Shown here in pieces: positions 23,498 to 61,956 of a stretch of DNA of 64,000 bases. The first letter of the stretch is position 1, and every line of letters starts with the position of its first letter. The position numbers were made by a program, and so were the translations under genes. The notes beneath the pieces were generated by a model that saw only the letters and a program-made list of their open reading frames with translations, was not told the origin of the DNA and did no database searches. The stretch lies in the NCBI GenBank assembly GCA_016584305.1, contig JACEEZ010022645.1, forward strand, positions 340,001 through 404,000. Reading direction: 5' to 3'. The DNA is from Chionoecetes opilio. Its lineage: Eukaryota > Arthropoda > Malacostraca > Decapoda > Majidae.

Positions 23498-24099
23498 CAG
23501 TGGCGGCTCGTGATAAAATAAAAGGGGGGACTGCAGCTTCACACAACAGTAGGATACATAAATTTTACCTATCTCAGGTATGAGTTGTAGTTGATGTTCA
23601 CGGATTTCAGGGCATGGTAGTAGTGGTGGTGGTAGAAGGGATGGTGGGGGTAGTAGTGGTGGTGGTAGAAGGGATGGTGGGGGTGGTAGTGTTAGCAGTA
23701 GAGGGGATGGCTGAGGTGGTGATGGTAGAATTACAGTATTACTTGAAAATATAGTCAGTACCACTTGATTTTGCCGCCGTCACTATGCACACCGTCTACA
23801 CGCACTGGCTGGGGACGAGACTAAAAGCTGCACCGCTGCAGCTCTTGGCGTTCATAAGGGGCGCGGCGGCGGCAGCAGACATGAATCGTACAGCAAATAT
23901 GAGAGTAACTTACATTTAGGTCTGGTTTTAATGAAAATTCACTTAGTAACGTATTGAAAATAACCTATAATTACTTTTTATTATGATATATTTGTTAGTA
24001 GTGTATGAATTCTGCTGTGTCTCTAAAGACATCATACACCTGGCAATGAGTGTCTGGGGGTGCTGCAGCTCCGCAGCCCTATGCCACGAGCCACCACTG
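23498..24099. mobile_element. hAT-type element (cagtggcggctcgtg ends)
   Basis: Inverted ends cagtggcggctcgtg ... cacgagccaccactg and a perfect 8-bp duplication CTCTACAG at 23490-23497 and 24100-24107. The interior has a (gtggtggtagaaggg)n-like stretch at 23618-23725. Non-autonomous. Confidence 0.88.
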
Positions 24100-24375
24100 C
24101 TCTACAGTGAACCAGTGTTTCCACTTTAAAGGAAATTTCCTTATTTTAAGGAAATATAGGCCTGAGAAGGAAATTTCTAAGGAAACCCAAAATCTAAGGA
24201 AATCCTAGGGAAATCAATTTTTTTCGGACATTTTATAATTTGTGTGTATTAAATTATTTACAAATGTATTTAAATACAATTGATGTATTTAGTATTTAGT
24301 ATTTAAATACATTTCTTCCATGTATTTAGTATTTAAATACATTCAATGTATTTAGTGCCCAGATCTGCTGAAAGG

Positions 24376-25499
24376 TTACATTTGAATTAATACAAACACA
24401 CGATAGTGTTGTGTGAAGAGGCCTTAAGGGTGATGAGAGGCAGCTTAGACTAGTCAATGTAGTCATCCCTTCATCACCTCCATCACTGCTCTCGGCACAA
24501 ACCACCGGGAACAGTTTACACCCGGTGACCATGAAACCCTCATCCCTCCATCCTCAGCACATTCAGGCTACCTCACCATTGTGTGCAGGGTTGGGTGGCC
24601 TACTGGGTGCTGAGGTCACAAAGTCATGAGTCACTCATAGCTGTTACCCAATGGACACACTTAACAGGGATTGTGTGGGACCGTGTTGTCTAGTCCTACG
24701 AAGAATTCTTTATTGCCTTTGAACTACAATCTTGTGGGAAGGAAGGAAATAATGGAATTGATATTTTTTCCTTTATTTAAAGTTCCATGAGAACAAGAAC
24801 AGTATCACAAACAGGATGCGCCATGAGGGACGGGCGCTTGGTCTTGGCTCACCCAGAGAGGCTCAGCACAGAACGTCATGACCCACACTGTTCCTCATCG
24901 GTCAGCACCAAGGGAAGGTGTTATTCCAGATGAACACAGAACTCACTTTGATGGACGAAACTATTTTTTTCTGGCGAGTATTGATGTGTTTTGAATTAAT
25001 CTGTTAACCATTTCTGTCGCAATTGTTTTTTGTTTTTTGTTTTGTTTTTAGGGTTTTTTTGTTTTGTTTTTCTTTTGTTTTTTAGGTAAAGGTTAGGTTA
25101 GGATTAGGTTCAATTTGTTTATTTGTTTTTTGTCATTTTTGCAAAAAAAAAAAAAAATCTGATTTGCAACAGAAACAGTTAGCAGATTAATTCAAAACAC
25201 ATAAAAACTCACCAGAAAAAAATATTTTCGTCCACCAAAGGAAGTTCGGTGTTCATCTGGAAATTTACCCAAGGGAAGGCCGCGGAAAACTCTGCTGTTT
25301 ACAAATATGCTTTGGTATTTTTGGTCTTTTTGGGGGGGGGGGTCCTTCATCATCCCCAGTAAAAGTAATGCAGAATATTTTGATGAATGATTAACATAGT
25401 CACCCAATAGAGCATGAAAACATTGGGAAACTGTCCTATTAGTAATGAAAATAAGTGTCCGTTTTGGATCAAATTCTGCTCCAGGCTATTGACCTAGAT
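24376..25499. other. Intergenic, no recognised gene
   Basis: At 24930-25240 an inverted repeat (agatgaacacagaactcact...gacgaaactattttttt and its reverse at 25165-25265) frames a T-rich and TTAGG-containing loop, so it is probably a ~330-bp hairpin element. The rest is unique-looking. Confidence 0.45.
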
Positions 25500-27966
25500 C
25501 AGGGGCGGGCAAACTTTTCAGAGCGAGGGCCGAAGGAGACTTTCAGGAGCAGTCCGAGAGTTTCCTCAAAGTGACATACACGTAAACAAACATTTTATTG
25601 AAAAAGAGTCAAATCAATGAGACAGGTGCTGCTTGCCATGACGGAGTGATTGATTTAATGCAAAAAAAGGGGAAATGTTACCATGGAGTGATTGATTTAA
25701 TGCCAAAAAAGGGGAAATGTTACCATGGAGTGATTGATTTAATGCAAAAAAAGGGGAAATGTTGCCATGGAGTGATTGATTTAATGCCAAAAAAGGGGAA
25801 ATGTTACCATGGAGTGATTGATTTAATGCAAAAAAAGGGGAAATGTTGCCATGGAGTGATTGATTTAATGCAAAAAAAGGGGAAATGTTGCCATGACGGA
25901 TTGATTGATTTAATGCAAAAAAGGGAAATGTTGCCATGAAGGAGCGATTGATTTAATGCCAAAAAAGGGGAAATGTTGCCATGAAGGATTGATTGATTTA
26001 ATGCAAAAAAAAGGGGAAATGTTGCCATGAAGGAGCGATTGATTTAATGCCAAAAAAGATGGAAATGTTGCCATGAAGGATTGATTGATTTAATGCAAAA
26101 AAAGGGGAAATGTTGCCATGAAGGATTGATTGATTTAATGCAAAAAAAGGGGAAATGTTGCCATGAAGGAGCGATTGATTTAATGCCAAAAAAGGGGAAA
26201 TGTTGCCATGAAGGATTGATTGATTTAATGCCAAAAAAGGGGAAATGTTGCCATGGAGTGATTGATTTAATGCAAAAAAAGGGGAAATGTTGCCATGAAG
26301 GAGCGATTGATTTAATGCCAAAAAAGGGGAAATGTTCCATGGAGTGATTGATTTAATGCAAAAAAAGGGGAAATGTTACCATGAAGGAGGATTGATTTAA
26401 TGCAAAAAAGGGGAAATGTTGCCATGGAGTGATTGATTTAATGCAAAAAAAGGGGAAATGTTCCATGGAGTGATTGATTTAATGCAAAAAAAGGGGAAAT
26501 GTTACCATGGAGTGATTGATTTAATGCAAAAAAGGGGAAATGTTACCATGAAGGAGCGATTGATTTAATGCAAAAAAAGGGGAAATGTTGCCATGGAGGA
26601 TTGATTTAATGCAAAAAAGGGGAAATGTTGCCATGGAGTGATTGATTTAATGCAAAAAAAGGGGAAATGTTGCCATGGAGTGATTGATTTAATGCCAAAA
26701 AAGGGGAAATGTTGCCATGAAGAATTGATTGATTTAATGCAAAAAAAGGGGAAATGTTGCCATGAAGGAGCGATTGATTTAATGCCAAAAAAGGGGAAAT
26801 GTTGCCATAAAGGAGTGATTGATTTAATGCAAAAAAAGGGAAATGTTGCCATGGAGAGTGATTGATTTAATGCAAAAAAAGGGGAAATGTTGCCATGACG
26901 GATGATTGATTTAATGCAAAAAAAGGGGAAATGTTGCCATGAAGGAGCGATTGATTTATGCCAAAAAAGGGGAAATGTTGCCATGAAGGAGTGATTGATT
27001 TAATGCAAAAAAAGGGGAAATGTTGCCATGGAGTGATTGATTTAATGCCAAAAAAAGGGGAAATGTTGCCATGACGGATTGATTTAATGCAAAAAAGGGG
27101 AAATGTTGCCATGGAGTGATTGATTTAATGCCAAAAAAAGGGGAAATGTTGCCATGAAGGAGTGATTGATTTAATGCAAAAAAAGGGGAAATGTTGCCAT
27201 GGAGTGATTGATTTAATGCAAAAAAAGGGGAAATGTTGCCATGGAGTGATTGATTTAATGCAAAAAAAGGGGAAATGTTGCCATGAAGGAGTGATTGATT
27301 TAATGTAAAAAAAAGGGGAAATGTTGCCATGGAGTGATTGATTTAATGCAAAAAAAGGGGAAATGTTGCCATGGAGTGATTTAATGCAAAAAAAGGGGAA
27401 ATGTTGCCATGGAGTGATTTAATGCAAAAAAAGGGGAAATGTTGCCATGAAGGAGTGATTATTGTATATGCAAAAAGGAAATGTTGCAGAGTGATTGATT
27501 ATGCGACAAAAAGGGGGAAATGTTGCCATGAAGGATTGATGTTAATGCCAAAAAGGGGATGTGCCAGGACGTATGATTAATGCAAAAAAGGGGAATGTTG
27601 CCATAGTATTGATTAATGTAAAAAAAGGGGAATGTTGCCATGGAGTGATTGATTTAATCAAAAAGGAAATGTGCCAGAGGAGTGAGATTAATGTAAAAAA
27701 AGGGAAAGTGCATGAGGATGATATGCAAAAAAAGGGGAAATGTTGCCATGGAGTGATTTAATGCAAAAAAAGGGGAAATGTTGCCATGAAGGAGCGATTC
27801 CATATCCTGTCATTTTCATGTCATGATTCAATGTCTGGCAGATGCTGTCTGTGCGGCAGAATAATTTGGGGGGCTGAGATTTCGCGGGCCGGATTGCAGT
27901 GTTAATGCCAAGCAGGCTGGCGGGCCGGACACTAGGCCTTTGCGGGCCGGAGTTTGCCCACCCCTC
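25500..27966. mobile_element. hAT-type element expanded by an internal satellite
   Basis: The ends caggggcgggcaaactttt and ggagtttgcccacccctc are the classic ends of hAT elements of the 'CAGGGGTGGGCAAACT' type. They are flanked by ACCTAGAT (25492-25499) and ACCTATAT (27967-27974), an 8-bp duplication with one mismatch. The subterminal sequence (gagggccg / gcgggccgg) also pairs. The interior is almost entirely a ~45-bp tandem array. Confidence 0.85.
25640..27800 (+). repeat. ~42-47 bp satellite array, about 48 copies
   Basis: Unit gattgatttaatgcaaaaaa + ggggaaatgttgccatgaag-gagt, in two main variants (tgcaaaa/tgccaaa) and two lengths (with or without aaggag). Copies decay at the right end. 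Frames on both strands run through several units, which I regard as repeat artefacts. Confidence 0.96.
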
Positions 27967-27974
27967 ACCTATAT

Positions 27975-28669
27975 GAACATTATAAATACATATCGACATT
28001 GTATTAATCTCAAGTACCCCAGCAGAGTATAAAAAGTCAAGTGAACCATAGTATAAATAAAAGAACATATATTTTTTACCTTCTCCTGTGCTGGGTCTCT
28101 CTGGAGAACTCTTACAATCTACTGATCACCGTCAATACAAAGCAGAGAAAGAAAAAAAAAGTCTAGATCTCACAACATGGAGGTGAGTGTGTTTCCTAAA
28201 TGTTGATATACAAAGTAATATTTACAAATGTTGATCCCAGGATACATGCTACAAAGATGTCACATTACACTTGTCTCTGTGCAGGCCAAATTGGCAGATA
28301 AGCCTCTCCTCACCCCCTCCAGACAGAAGATAAGATAGCTCTGACATGCCAGTGCCGGGAGATTATAGGCAAGTAGCCCTGTGTCGAGATGTAAAGATAA
28401 GAAGTGGATGGATGGATGGATTGAAAAGTCTAGTGTGACTGTTAAGTGATGGATGGATGTTTGGGCAGCGATGGGTGACAGGGTGGAATGGAGGCAAGGG
28501 AATACATCACAAGGCAAAAATGGAAGCTAGGAGTAAAGAGATAATAAAAGTAGGATCAGATGGTACAGACAGAAGGGTGAAGACTATCAAGGGTTGACTA
28601 TCAGGGTTTATAGATTGAAGGAGAAGAATATCATTGGAAACAGTAATTTTAGGATTTAAATGGTTTTTT
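27975..28669. other. Intergenic, no recognised feature
   Basis: Unique-looking sequence with a short ggat-rich stretch near 28405-28460. No coding sequence supported. Confidence 0.4.
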
Positions 28670-29010
28670 TATACGTCTTGGCCTATAGCGCCTGTAGGCA
28701 GTGACCTCCAGGGGTAGGATGGTAGACCCTGGAGGTTCACTTGAGGGCTGTGATGGTTGGCCCTCGCCCGTGGTGGTGCAGGCAGCATATTTTTATAGTG
28801 ACGCATGTGATTTGAGGCTCATGCCGCCCCCCTGTGTCCTCCGATGCACTCGCAATCGAAGGTAGAGTTTATGGGCAGCATGTGGGTGTTCTAAGGCCAC
28901 TCGACGGGGAAGAAAGATTTTAAGTGAATTTTTGTTCTCATCATGGATCGAACTCGGGTCACCGAGAACGCCACTCGGAGACGCTAATCACTCTGCTACC
29001 GCCTCCCCAA
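28670..29010 (-). mobile_element. tRNA-derived SINE (reverse orientation)
   Basis: The right end, read on the - strand, is a tRNA-like head (gggaggcggtagcagagtga, then B box gagttcgatcc). The left end carries cctatagcgcctgtaggc, a near-palindrome shared with 30690-30720 and 40255-40275. A truncated relative of the head is at 59555-59625. Confidence 0.75.
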
Positions 29011-29647
29011 AAGGTAGGGTTGATTAAGGGCAATGACTAAGGATGCCCGTAAAGCAAGGTAGTCAATATAGCGGGAGCAGAAAAGGAGCAGGACAGTCAG
29101 AGGAATGATTCAGTAGACCCCAACAATCATGGTAGAGGAAAGGAGCTTAAGTAACCAATGGAGGAGAGGACATGTATTGATCATGAGAGGAAAAGTGGGT
29201 GTGGCTAAGCATAAGTCAGCCAATCGGAAGAGATAGAGTTTGTAACAAGGTTCTCGCAGTGAAGGACGGAAAGGTGTGGAGTCATTAAACAATTAACCAA
29301 TCAGAAGTGTCGGAAAGATGAAGACGAGGCATTGATTGGGCACGCAACCCATCAGAGGCAGAGAAAGGAGTGAAGGGGTGTGGGTGTGACTCATCTACCA
29401 AGTTAGTTCAAACACACCAGTCAACCAACAATACGGTGGGACACTTGACCCCAAGTGACCTGACCTCAACACACTCCAGCGACACAATCAGCTCTGTTGT
29501 GACTGGCGCTGCAGCCTGCCTGGCGGCCCTCACTCGCTGTCCTGCGCATCACTGAGGAAACCATTGATACACATGAACTGGGTCTCAAAACACACTGTCT
29601 CGTGGGTCAGCTGGACTCATGATTAATCTTGTTTTCACACCATACCT
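29011..29647. other. Intergenic, no recognised gene
   Basis: It contains repeated 'accaatcagaag/accaatggaggag/agccaatcggaag' words (29150-29310), which suggests a degenerate short repeat. No supported coding region. Confidence 0.4.
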
Positions 29648-29820
29648 GTGGCGCTTATTTCAGAAAGTCGATAAGCGCCACAAATCAAAAAACTAAGAAA
29701 ATGGCTTCAAAATGTTTCAATGTTCAAAAGATGACATTTTGAACATGGAAAAATTTTGAAGCCATTTTCTTAGTTTTTTATTGATGGTGCTTATCGACTT
29801 TCTGAAATAAGCGCCTCAAA
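29648..29820. mobile_element. Palindromic MITE, ~173 bp
   Basis: Outer arms ggcgcttatttcagaaagtc ... gactttctgaaataagcgcc and inner arms actaagaaaatggcttcaaa ... tttgaagccattttcttagt pair along almost the whole length. No coding capacity. Confidence 0.85.
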
Positions 29821-30366
29821 TATTCCATTCATTTAACATGTACTATTCATTTGACACAGTATTTTTTTTTTCTTTCGCTTCATTTTTCCAGCTATATATT
29901 GATTTTTTTCATGTTTTTATACTTAATTATCAAACCCTTTCATTTTTTCTTTCATCTTTCATTCATTCATACATTTTACCAGACTAACTTAATTATTCTT
30001 TGAATTTTTTTTTTCAGTCAGGCTTGTATTCATTCATTCATTCATTCACAATGTCTGTCAGTGAAGTCCTCATCCTTCACTTAGATCTTCACTTACATTC
30101 ATCTCGTTTAGTTTTCTATTCATACCTTTTGCCATCATGTTTACCTTTCTATTCATCACTTCAGTGGCTATTCAAACCCGAAGTTGAAATTTTAGTTAAA
30201 ATCTTCCCTTCCATTGTATAACTCATTTAATTTTTCATTCACATCTGTTGTCACACACACACACACACACCGCATACCATTCATATCTTTTTAAAAGTCA
30301 TTCATTATTCATTGATGTTACACAAGTTTCATTTTCTTGAATAGAATGCAAGATCAAACTGTGTTG
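29821..30366. other. Intergenic, attc-rich low-complexity sequence
   Basis: Rich in ttcattcattcat words, with a short (ca)n at 30254-30270. No coding sequence supported. Confidence 0.5.
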
Positions 30367-30511
30367 TTAACCCGTTGAGCCCTGCCAAAAATGTATAATT
30401 TTGTAAGGCCCGGACCCAGAGGTTTCGAGTCGTCCTGTTGGTTGACGGCGGGGCCGAGCGTTACATACATATATGACGGCTCAGAGCCGTCAGCGGGGCT
30501 GCACGGGTTAA
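30367..30511. mobile_element. piggyBac-like MITE (TTAA ends)
   Basis: TTAA at 30367-30370 and 30508-30511 flanks inverted ends cccgttgagccctgc ... gcggggctgcacggg. A short internal hairpin gacggctcagagccgtc is present. Distinct from the 45975 family but similar in design. Confidence 0.65.
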
Positions 30512-30679
30512 AAGGATAAAATCAATAAAGAAACAACCAAGAAAAAAGGCGGAGTGGGGACGAGTAAAAATATTTTTGAAAACTATAAAAAAAGGTACTA
30601 AAGTAATGAAGCTAGAAATGCATCAGAGTTGTGCATCTGCCTGGAATGTTTTTTTTTGTTTTTTTTTTGTTTTTTGTTT

Positions 30680-30860
30680 TTTTTTGTTTTACATTGAAGC
30701 CTATAGCGCCTGTAGGCTATTTATTATCAATCTAGAGGGACTTAATGGTTGGCCCATCACCCATTGGTTGGCATAGGCAGGACATAGGCTTTTATAGTGA
30801 CCCCTGTGATGGTATAGGTGAAGGCAGAAGATGTGTATATGTGGCAGAAAACACCGTAGC
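30680..30860 (+). mobile_element. Partial SINE with cctatagcgcctgtaggc motif
   Basis: Shares the near-palindromic cctatagcgcctgtaggc and the 'gatggttggccc...ataggcaggac...ttttatagtgac' body with 28670-29010, in the same + orientation for the shared part. The tRNA head is not visible. Confidence 0.6.
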
Positions 30861-33831
30861 TTCCCGTCCCCACCCGTCCCCTTTGGTTCCCCGGGCAGGG
30901 TGATATGTAGGACGATGCCTCTCCTTTATAGTGAATAATGAGTCTGCTGCAGCAAGACAGTCTTCCTTTTATATTTTTATTTTTATTTTCATTTTCATTT
31001 ATTATTTTTATTGTTTTGGAATGCTTACAGTTTTCCGACTCCTAATCATGATAAAAGATCACTTTATTTTTACTTAATATTGCGTTTTACGCACTCATTG
31101 TTTCTTTCTTTTTACAGAAAATGGCACTTTAGTTTTTTACGAATTATTTTCAATATGTAAACATTTTGTTGGATTGATTTCCTAGCAGCAACCTGAATAT
31201 AAATTTCCTTGTCATATGCAATTGAAAATACGTTCATTGTTTAATACGATCACAAAGTTTTAAGATAACTTCAATAACATTTTGAGGCACTACTTTGCTA
31301 TAAAAGAACATTTTCACAGAGAAGGCAGACACTTTGGCACAGTTTGTACAAGACTAACTTTAGCAACCCAAAGCAAAGTAGGCTTAAAAGAGCTGCTGCC
31401 CAACTAGAGCGTACACGTACAAGCACACACATACACGCACACACACATACACCATCTGCTTATGGCACCTTCCCACACAGCATGTCACTGGTGCCTTTCT
31501 GTACATTGCTTCTTTAAAGCTGAAACTGATATTCTAACGTGACTGGAATAAAAGGGAAAACCCGCACCCCTAAAAGAGTGGCACAATACAAAAGTGGCAG
31601 ACTCAGTTAGCAACTCAGTACTATATATAAAACTATTTCTCCTTCAATACAAATGGAAGTCGTGATGCCTTGCAATGGAGTTCCCCTTAGAAAATAACAC
31701 TATTGCACTTTCATCAAAGATAGGCATATACAGGGTCAACTAAGTATGTATATCTATATGTAGCATTTTAAAATCAGGTTATTGTGAGGCACTATTTAAA
31801 AAAAATGGAATATCATAGTAATGCACGAGTAATGTAAAAAATATATAGACTATATCACATGAATGCAGTTGCGATACACTTTCAACTAGAGTTTTCAGAG
31901 GAACAAAGACTGGCCTGTTACACCACAGCAACAATACACAGCCACTAGTACCAGTCACAGGACATTGCTCCTACACAGAGTAGTGCCTCATGCAATACTT
32001 CACACACTCCTCTTTGTATGCATAGATGCAGTGAATGATACTCATATAACTGTAATACTTTGATCAAGTTGCCAGGAATATTGTCTGTGTGCAAACACTA
32101 TACTGTGCCGACACCTCCTGGAATATCACTTCTTGGGATGACCACGGCAAAATAGCCTCCATCCGTACATGCCCGGGCAAACTCCAGATATATCCACACT
32201 TTCAAGGGAATCGCCTCCCACACTGCAGTGCATTACGTAGTTCACACTTTTCCCGTCTTGGTGTATCTCGCACCATGGTTCGTAACGGCTGTGCATCGCC
32301 GCCGTGGCATCACCCGGCAAAGCTCTGATCCTCTGCAGCAAAGTCAGTCCTGCAGAGACTTAACCGATACATAACAGTCACCACTGATCAGGTTCACGGT
32401 CAACTCATCTGTCCTTATGCCGAGAGGGAAGACAAGAGTACGACTGTGAAATCTATCAATACGTAATGGTGATGGCAACATAAATACTTATATCATCACC
32501 AATTCAGTGATGACTTTCTCCCTTTTTCAATCTACCACTAAGATGTCAACCCCCTCTCAACCCCTAATCCTTCCCCTCCCTCCCTGTCTCAACCCTCCAA
32601 CCAACCACACCCTTCCCTCCCTCCCTCCGACATTTCACACTCCATAAATTCCACGTTCCCATCTGCCAGTTTTGATTCAGAGCATGAGCAGTGGGGCGGC
32701 GCAGGCTGAGGAGCGTGAAATGCCTGTCATTGCACGAATCTCCCGGAAAAAAGGAAACATTCTCAAGGCAGAAGTTCCGGGTGAATGTAGAATTGTGATC
32801 TAAATGCTCTCGGGGAATGTTGCTCCCGTTCCATCCGGAGTAGTGACGGGAATAGTTTCATATTGTGGTAAACTTTTAATGAGCATTTTACAGATTGTCT
32901 TTGTTTCCTTGGTTGTTAATGTTTTTTGTTGGTTATTGATGACTTGATTCACATGGTTCTTTGCCTCTCGTTTGGAACACGTACTGTGAAATATGTATCT
33001 ATTCCTCTTTTTTTTCTTTTGCTTTTAAGTTTTCTTTAATTTTTTTCTAGTATTTTTTTTTTTTTTTTTTTCTACATTCTCATTCTGAAGGTGCTGGTTT
33101 ATCTTTACCAATTGCAGAAAAATGTTCACTTGAAGTACGAGTTTAAAAAGAAATAGTCATACTGTAGACTAAATACCCAACAAACTTCACATGAATATGG
33201 ATGTTCTACAGTCCGCTATACATATTTTTATAATGAGAGATAAGTGGCGACTCATAATTAGCAGACATTATTATCAGGCAATTATCACCACCTGTGGCTG
33301 CCTTGTGACTAAAGTGTTGCCATGCAGTGTTTCAGCATTTTGATGAGTTGTATGAATGTCTTGGTGATTGGGCAGATAGATGAAGCTTAACCAAGATGGC
33401 TTGAGTTCACCCACTGAATAGCCCATTGAGTTCACCCATTGAATAGCCCATTGACCAACCCATTGACCACCTTGCCATCGGGAACTTTGAAGTGACTGTT
33501 GTGTTGGTCGTGAATGGAGTGTGTGAGAATTTGGCAGACTTTAATGCATCTCCTTCACCCTGTTATTTTGAGCGATGAAGCGACACACATCCTTGGCTCA
33601 CACAAAGCCAACCATTTCTTCGTCATCTGACATGTCACAATTTTTTTATATTTCTTAAATTTGAGTGTTGAATTACTCACAAAGGGGATGGAGTGAAGTA
33701 GATACATAATCAATAGCTTTGTACAGTCACTTGAGTGTTTCTTAAAGGAATTGTTTTGTGTAATACTTCACCAGTTCTTTCATCACTGACTGAACATTCT
33801 TTTCTAAACAGCAGGCAGGTTCTCCATTCTA
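30861..33831 (-). other. Non-coding stretch, possibly kinase 3' sequence
   Basis: Nearly 3 kb of unique-looking sequence with little repeat content, which is unusual for this window. It lies downstream of the kinase stop on its own strand and could be part of a long 3'UTR or an unrecognised non-coding transcript. No frame shows a family signature. This is a positional guess. Confidence 0.3.
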
Positions 33832-34207
33832 AACTATAGTCTATTTTTTTTATTATGGTCAAAATGCACTAAGGAAGCCACGCCCCTTACCTCCCCTTCT
33901 ATTATACGGGGCAGCTGATTGGCGCATTCCTCGTATCATCACTACCAATCACAATATCTTCACTACTTAACAGCGCGTGACCACTGGACAGCAGTCTTCA
34001 CTACAGAGGGTGACAAAATCAAAAATCCCTTTGTAGTGAAGATAGCTCTGTCCAGTGGTCACGCCGCTGTTAAGTAGTGAAGATATTGTGATTGGTAGTG
34101 ATAATACGAGGAATGCACCAATCAGCTGCCCCGTAGAATAGTAGGGGAGGCAGGGGGCGTGGCTTCCTTAGTGCATTTTGACCATAATAAAAAAATAGAC
34201 TATAGTT
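33832..34207. mobile_element. Foldback element, 376 bp
   Basis: Arms of roughly 160 bp pair: aactatagtctattttttt ... ggaagccacgcccc on the left and its reverse on the right, ending agactatagtt. The centre holds cttcactacagagg ... cctttgtagtgaag. Arms differ at a few positions, so it is not a recent duplication artefact. Confidence 0.85.
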
Positions 34208-35361
34208 ACTTGCCAACATGGATGTGAGGCGTCATTGGCTTGTACATGAGAATCGCAAAACTACAAAGAAGCAAATAGCATTGTGCTTCATAGCTTCCTT
34301 CAGGCTATGGCACTGTGATACACAAGCAATAAGAGTTACCAGGACTTGAACAAAAACGTAATATTATCTCCAGTTATAACCTGCAGCCTCTGTGGAGACA
34401 TTAGGTGGAGGACAGAACCAGGAAGAGCTACCCACTGCCCCCCCTGTGCCATGAATGAGTGGACTGGTGGATGATGAGGAACAGGTGAGGTATATACAGA
34501 CATGAGGGGCAGAGGGTTGGCAGCCATCGCAGTGCAGGGGAGTTGTCACAGCCCACACACCCCATCCCTCCCCTACCCGACATTACCCTTCCCCGAATAC
34601 ACACGGAGTCCCACAGCTTGGCTTGAAGACTAACAACTAATGACCTAAACTACAAGTGAAATGGAGCACAGTCTCCAGTCTAGAAGAAGAAAAAAGAAAA
34701 GGAAGAAACATGAACATTAATAATGCCCAATTACAGATTTCCTATCAGACAACTATTTTCTTTAACAAGGAAACTTTCCCACGTGCTGCCAGACTAACAG
34801 GGCTAAGATCACAGGCTGCTCTCACACTGATGACAAACCTCCACACAGCCAAGGCAACTAGAGAACCATTGTCTCCGTAAACCTTCCCAACCATCACAGC
34901 AGCTATTACATAAACACCACCACCAGCAGTTCCCACCGCAATTTTGACCAAACAAATAATTTTCAGGAAAAAAAATATGCCAAAATGAATGAGGTGGTCA
35001 AGATAAATGTGGAAAAAGCTACTGGGCAAGATCCACAACCTCAGAATAACACCACTTCAACTGCCGTCCTAGCGTTCTGGCGAATCTTGACGCTAAAGAC
35101 TCGACGAAAGGTCTAATTCCGCCATCGGGTCGCAGTCACCACCAAGTCACGGCATCATCCAGCGACCAGAACAACCACACGTCATCACTCCAGACGCACC
35201 ACACACAACCACAATCAATGTAGCACCATGGTCCCTCTTCCCTCCCATTGTATGAGTAGAGGAAAGCACAGCCCAACCCAGCAGAGTCCTAAGGCACCAG
35301 GATGTCCTCAGCTGCAGCTTTGTCTGGGTGCTCCTGTGTGGGAAGACAGCACTGTCCCCCA
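34208..35361 (-). other. Probable 3'UTR of the choline kinase gene (start)
   Basis: Directly downstream, on the - strand, of the kinase stop codon (35362-35364). No other gene or strong repeat is seen, so at least its right part should be 3'UTR. I could not choose a polyadenylation site. Confidence 0.45.

Positions 35362-61956
<26,595 letters not shown>

Larger units (their letters stand above)
22654..24367. mobile_element. hAT-type element hosting two nested transposons
   Basis: The ends are cagagctgggcagtattta and ctaaatac-type...tgcccagatctg, with a perfect 8-bp duplication CTGAAAGG at 22646-22653 and 24368-24375. The host body is made of tatttaaatac motifs. Inside are a pogo-like element (22771-23375) and a second hAT (23498-24099) with its own duplication. 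No transposase is seen. Confidence 0.85.

Noticed and set aside
25598..27330. Repeated frames MQKKGKCCHGVIDL and ALNQSLHGNISPFF
   Set aside because: Tandem satellite read in two directions; unit lengths of 42-47 bp break frames at random.
32089..32341. Overlapping frames on both strands around 32.1-32.3 kb
   Set aside because: Short, no family motif, no splice-consistent neighbours.
34364..34558. Possible extra kinase exon downstream of the stop
   Set aside because: The last exon already ends with a stop at 35362 at the expected C-terminus, and this frame shows no kinase motif.
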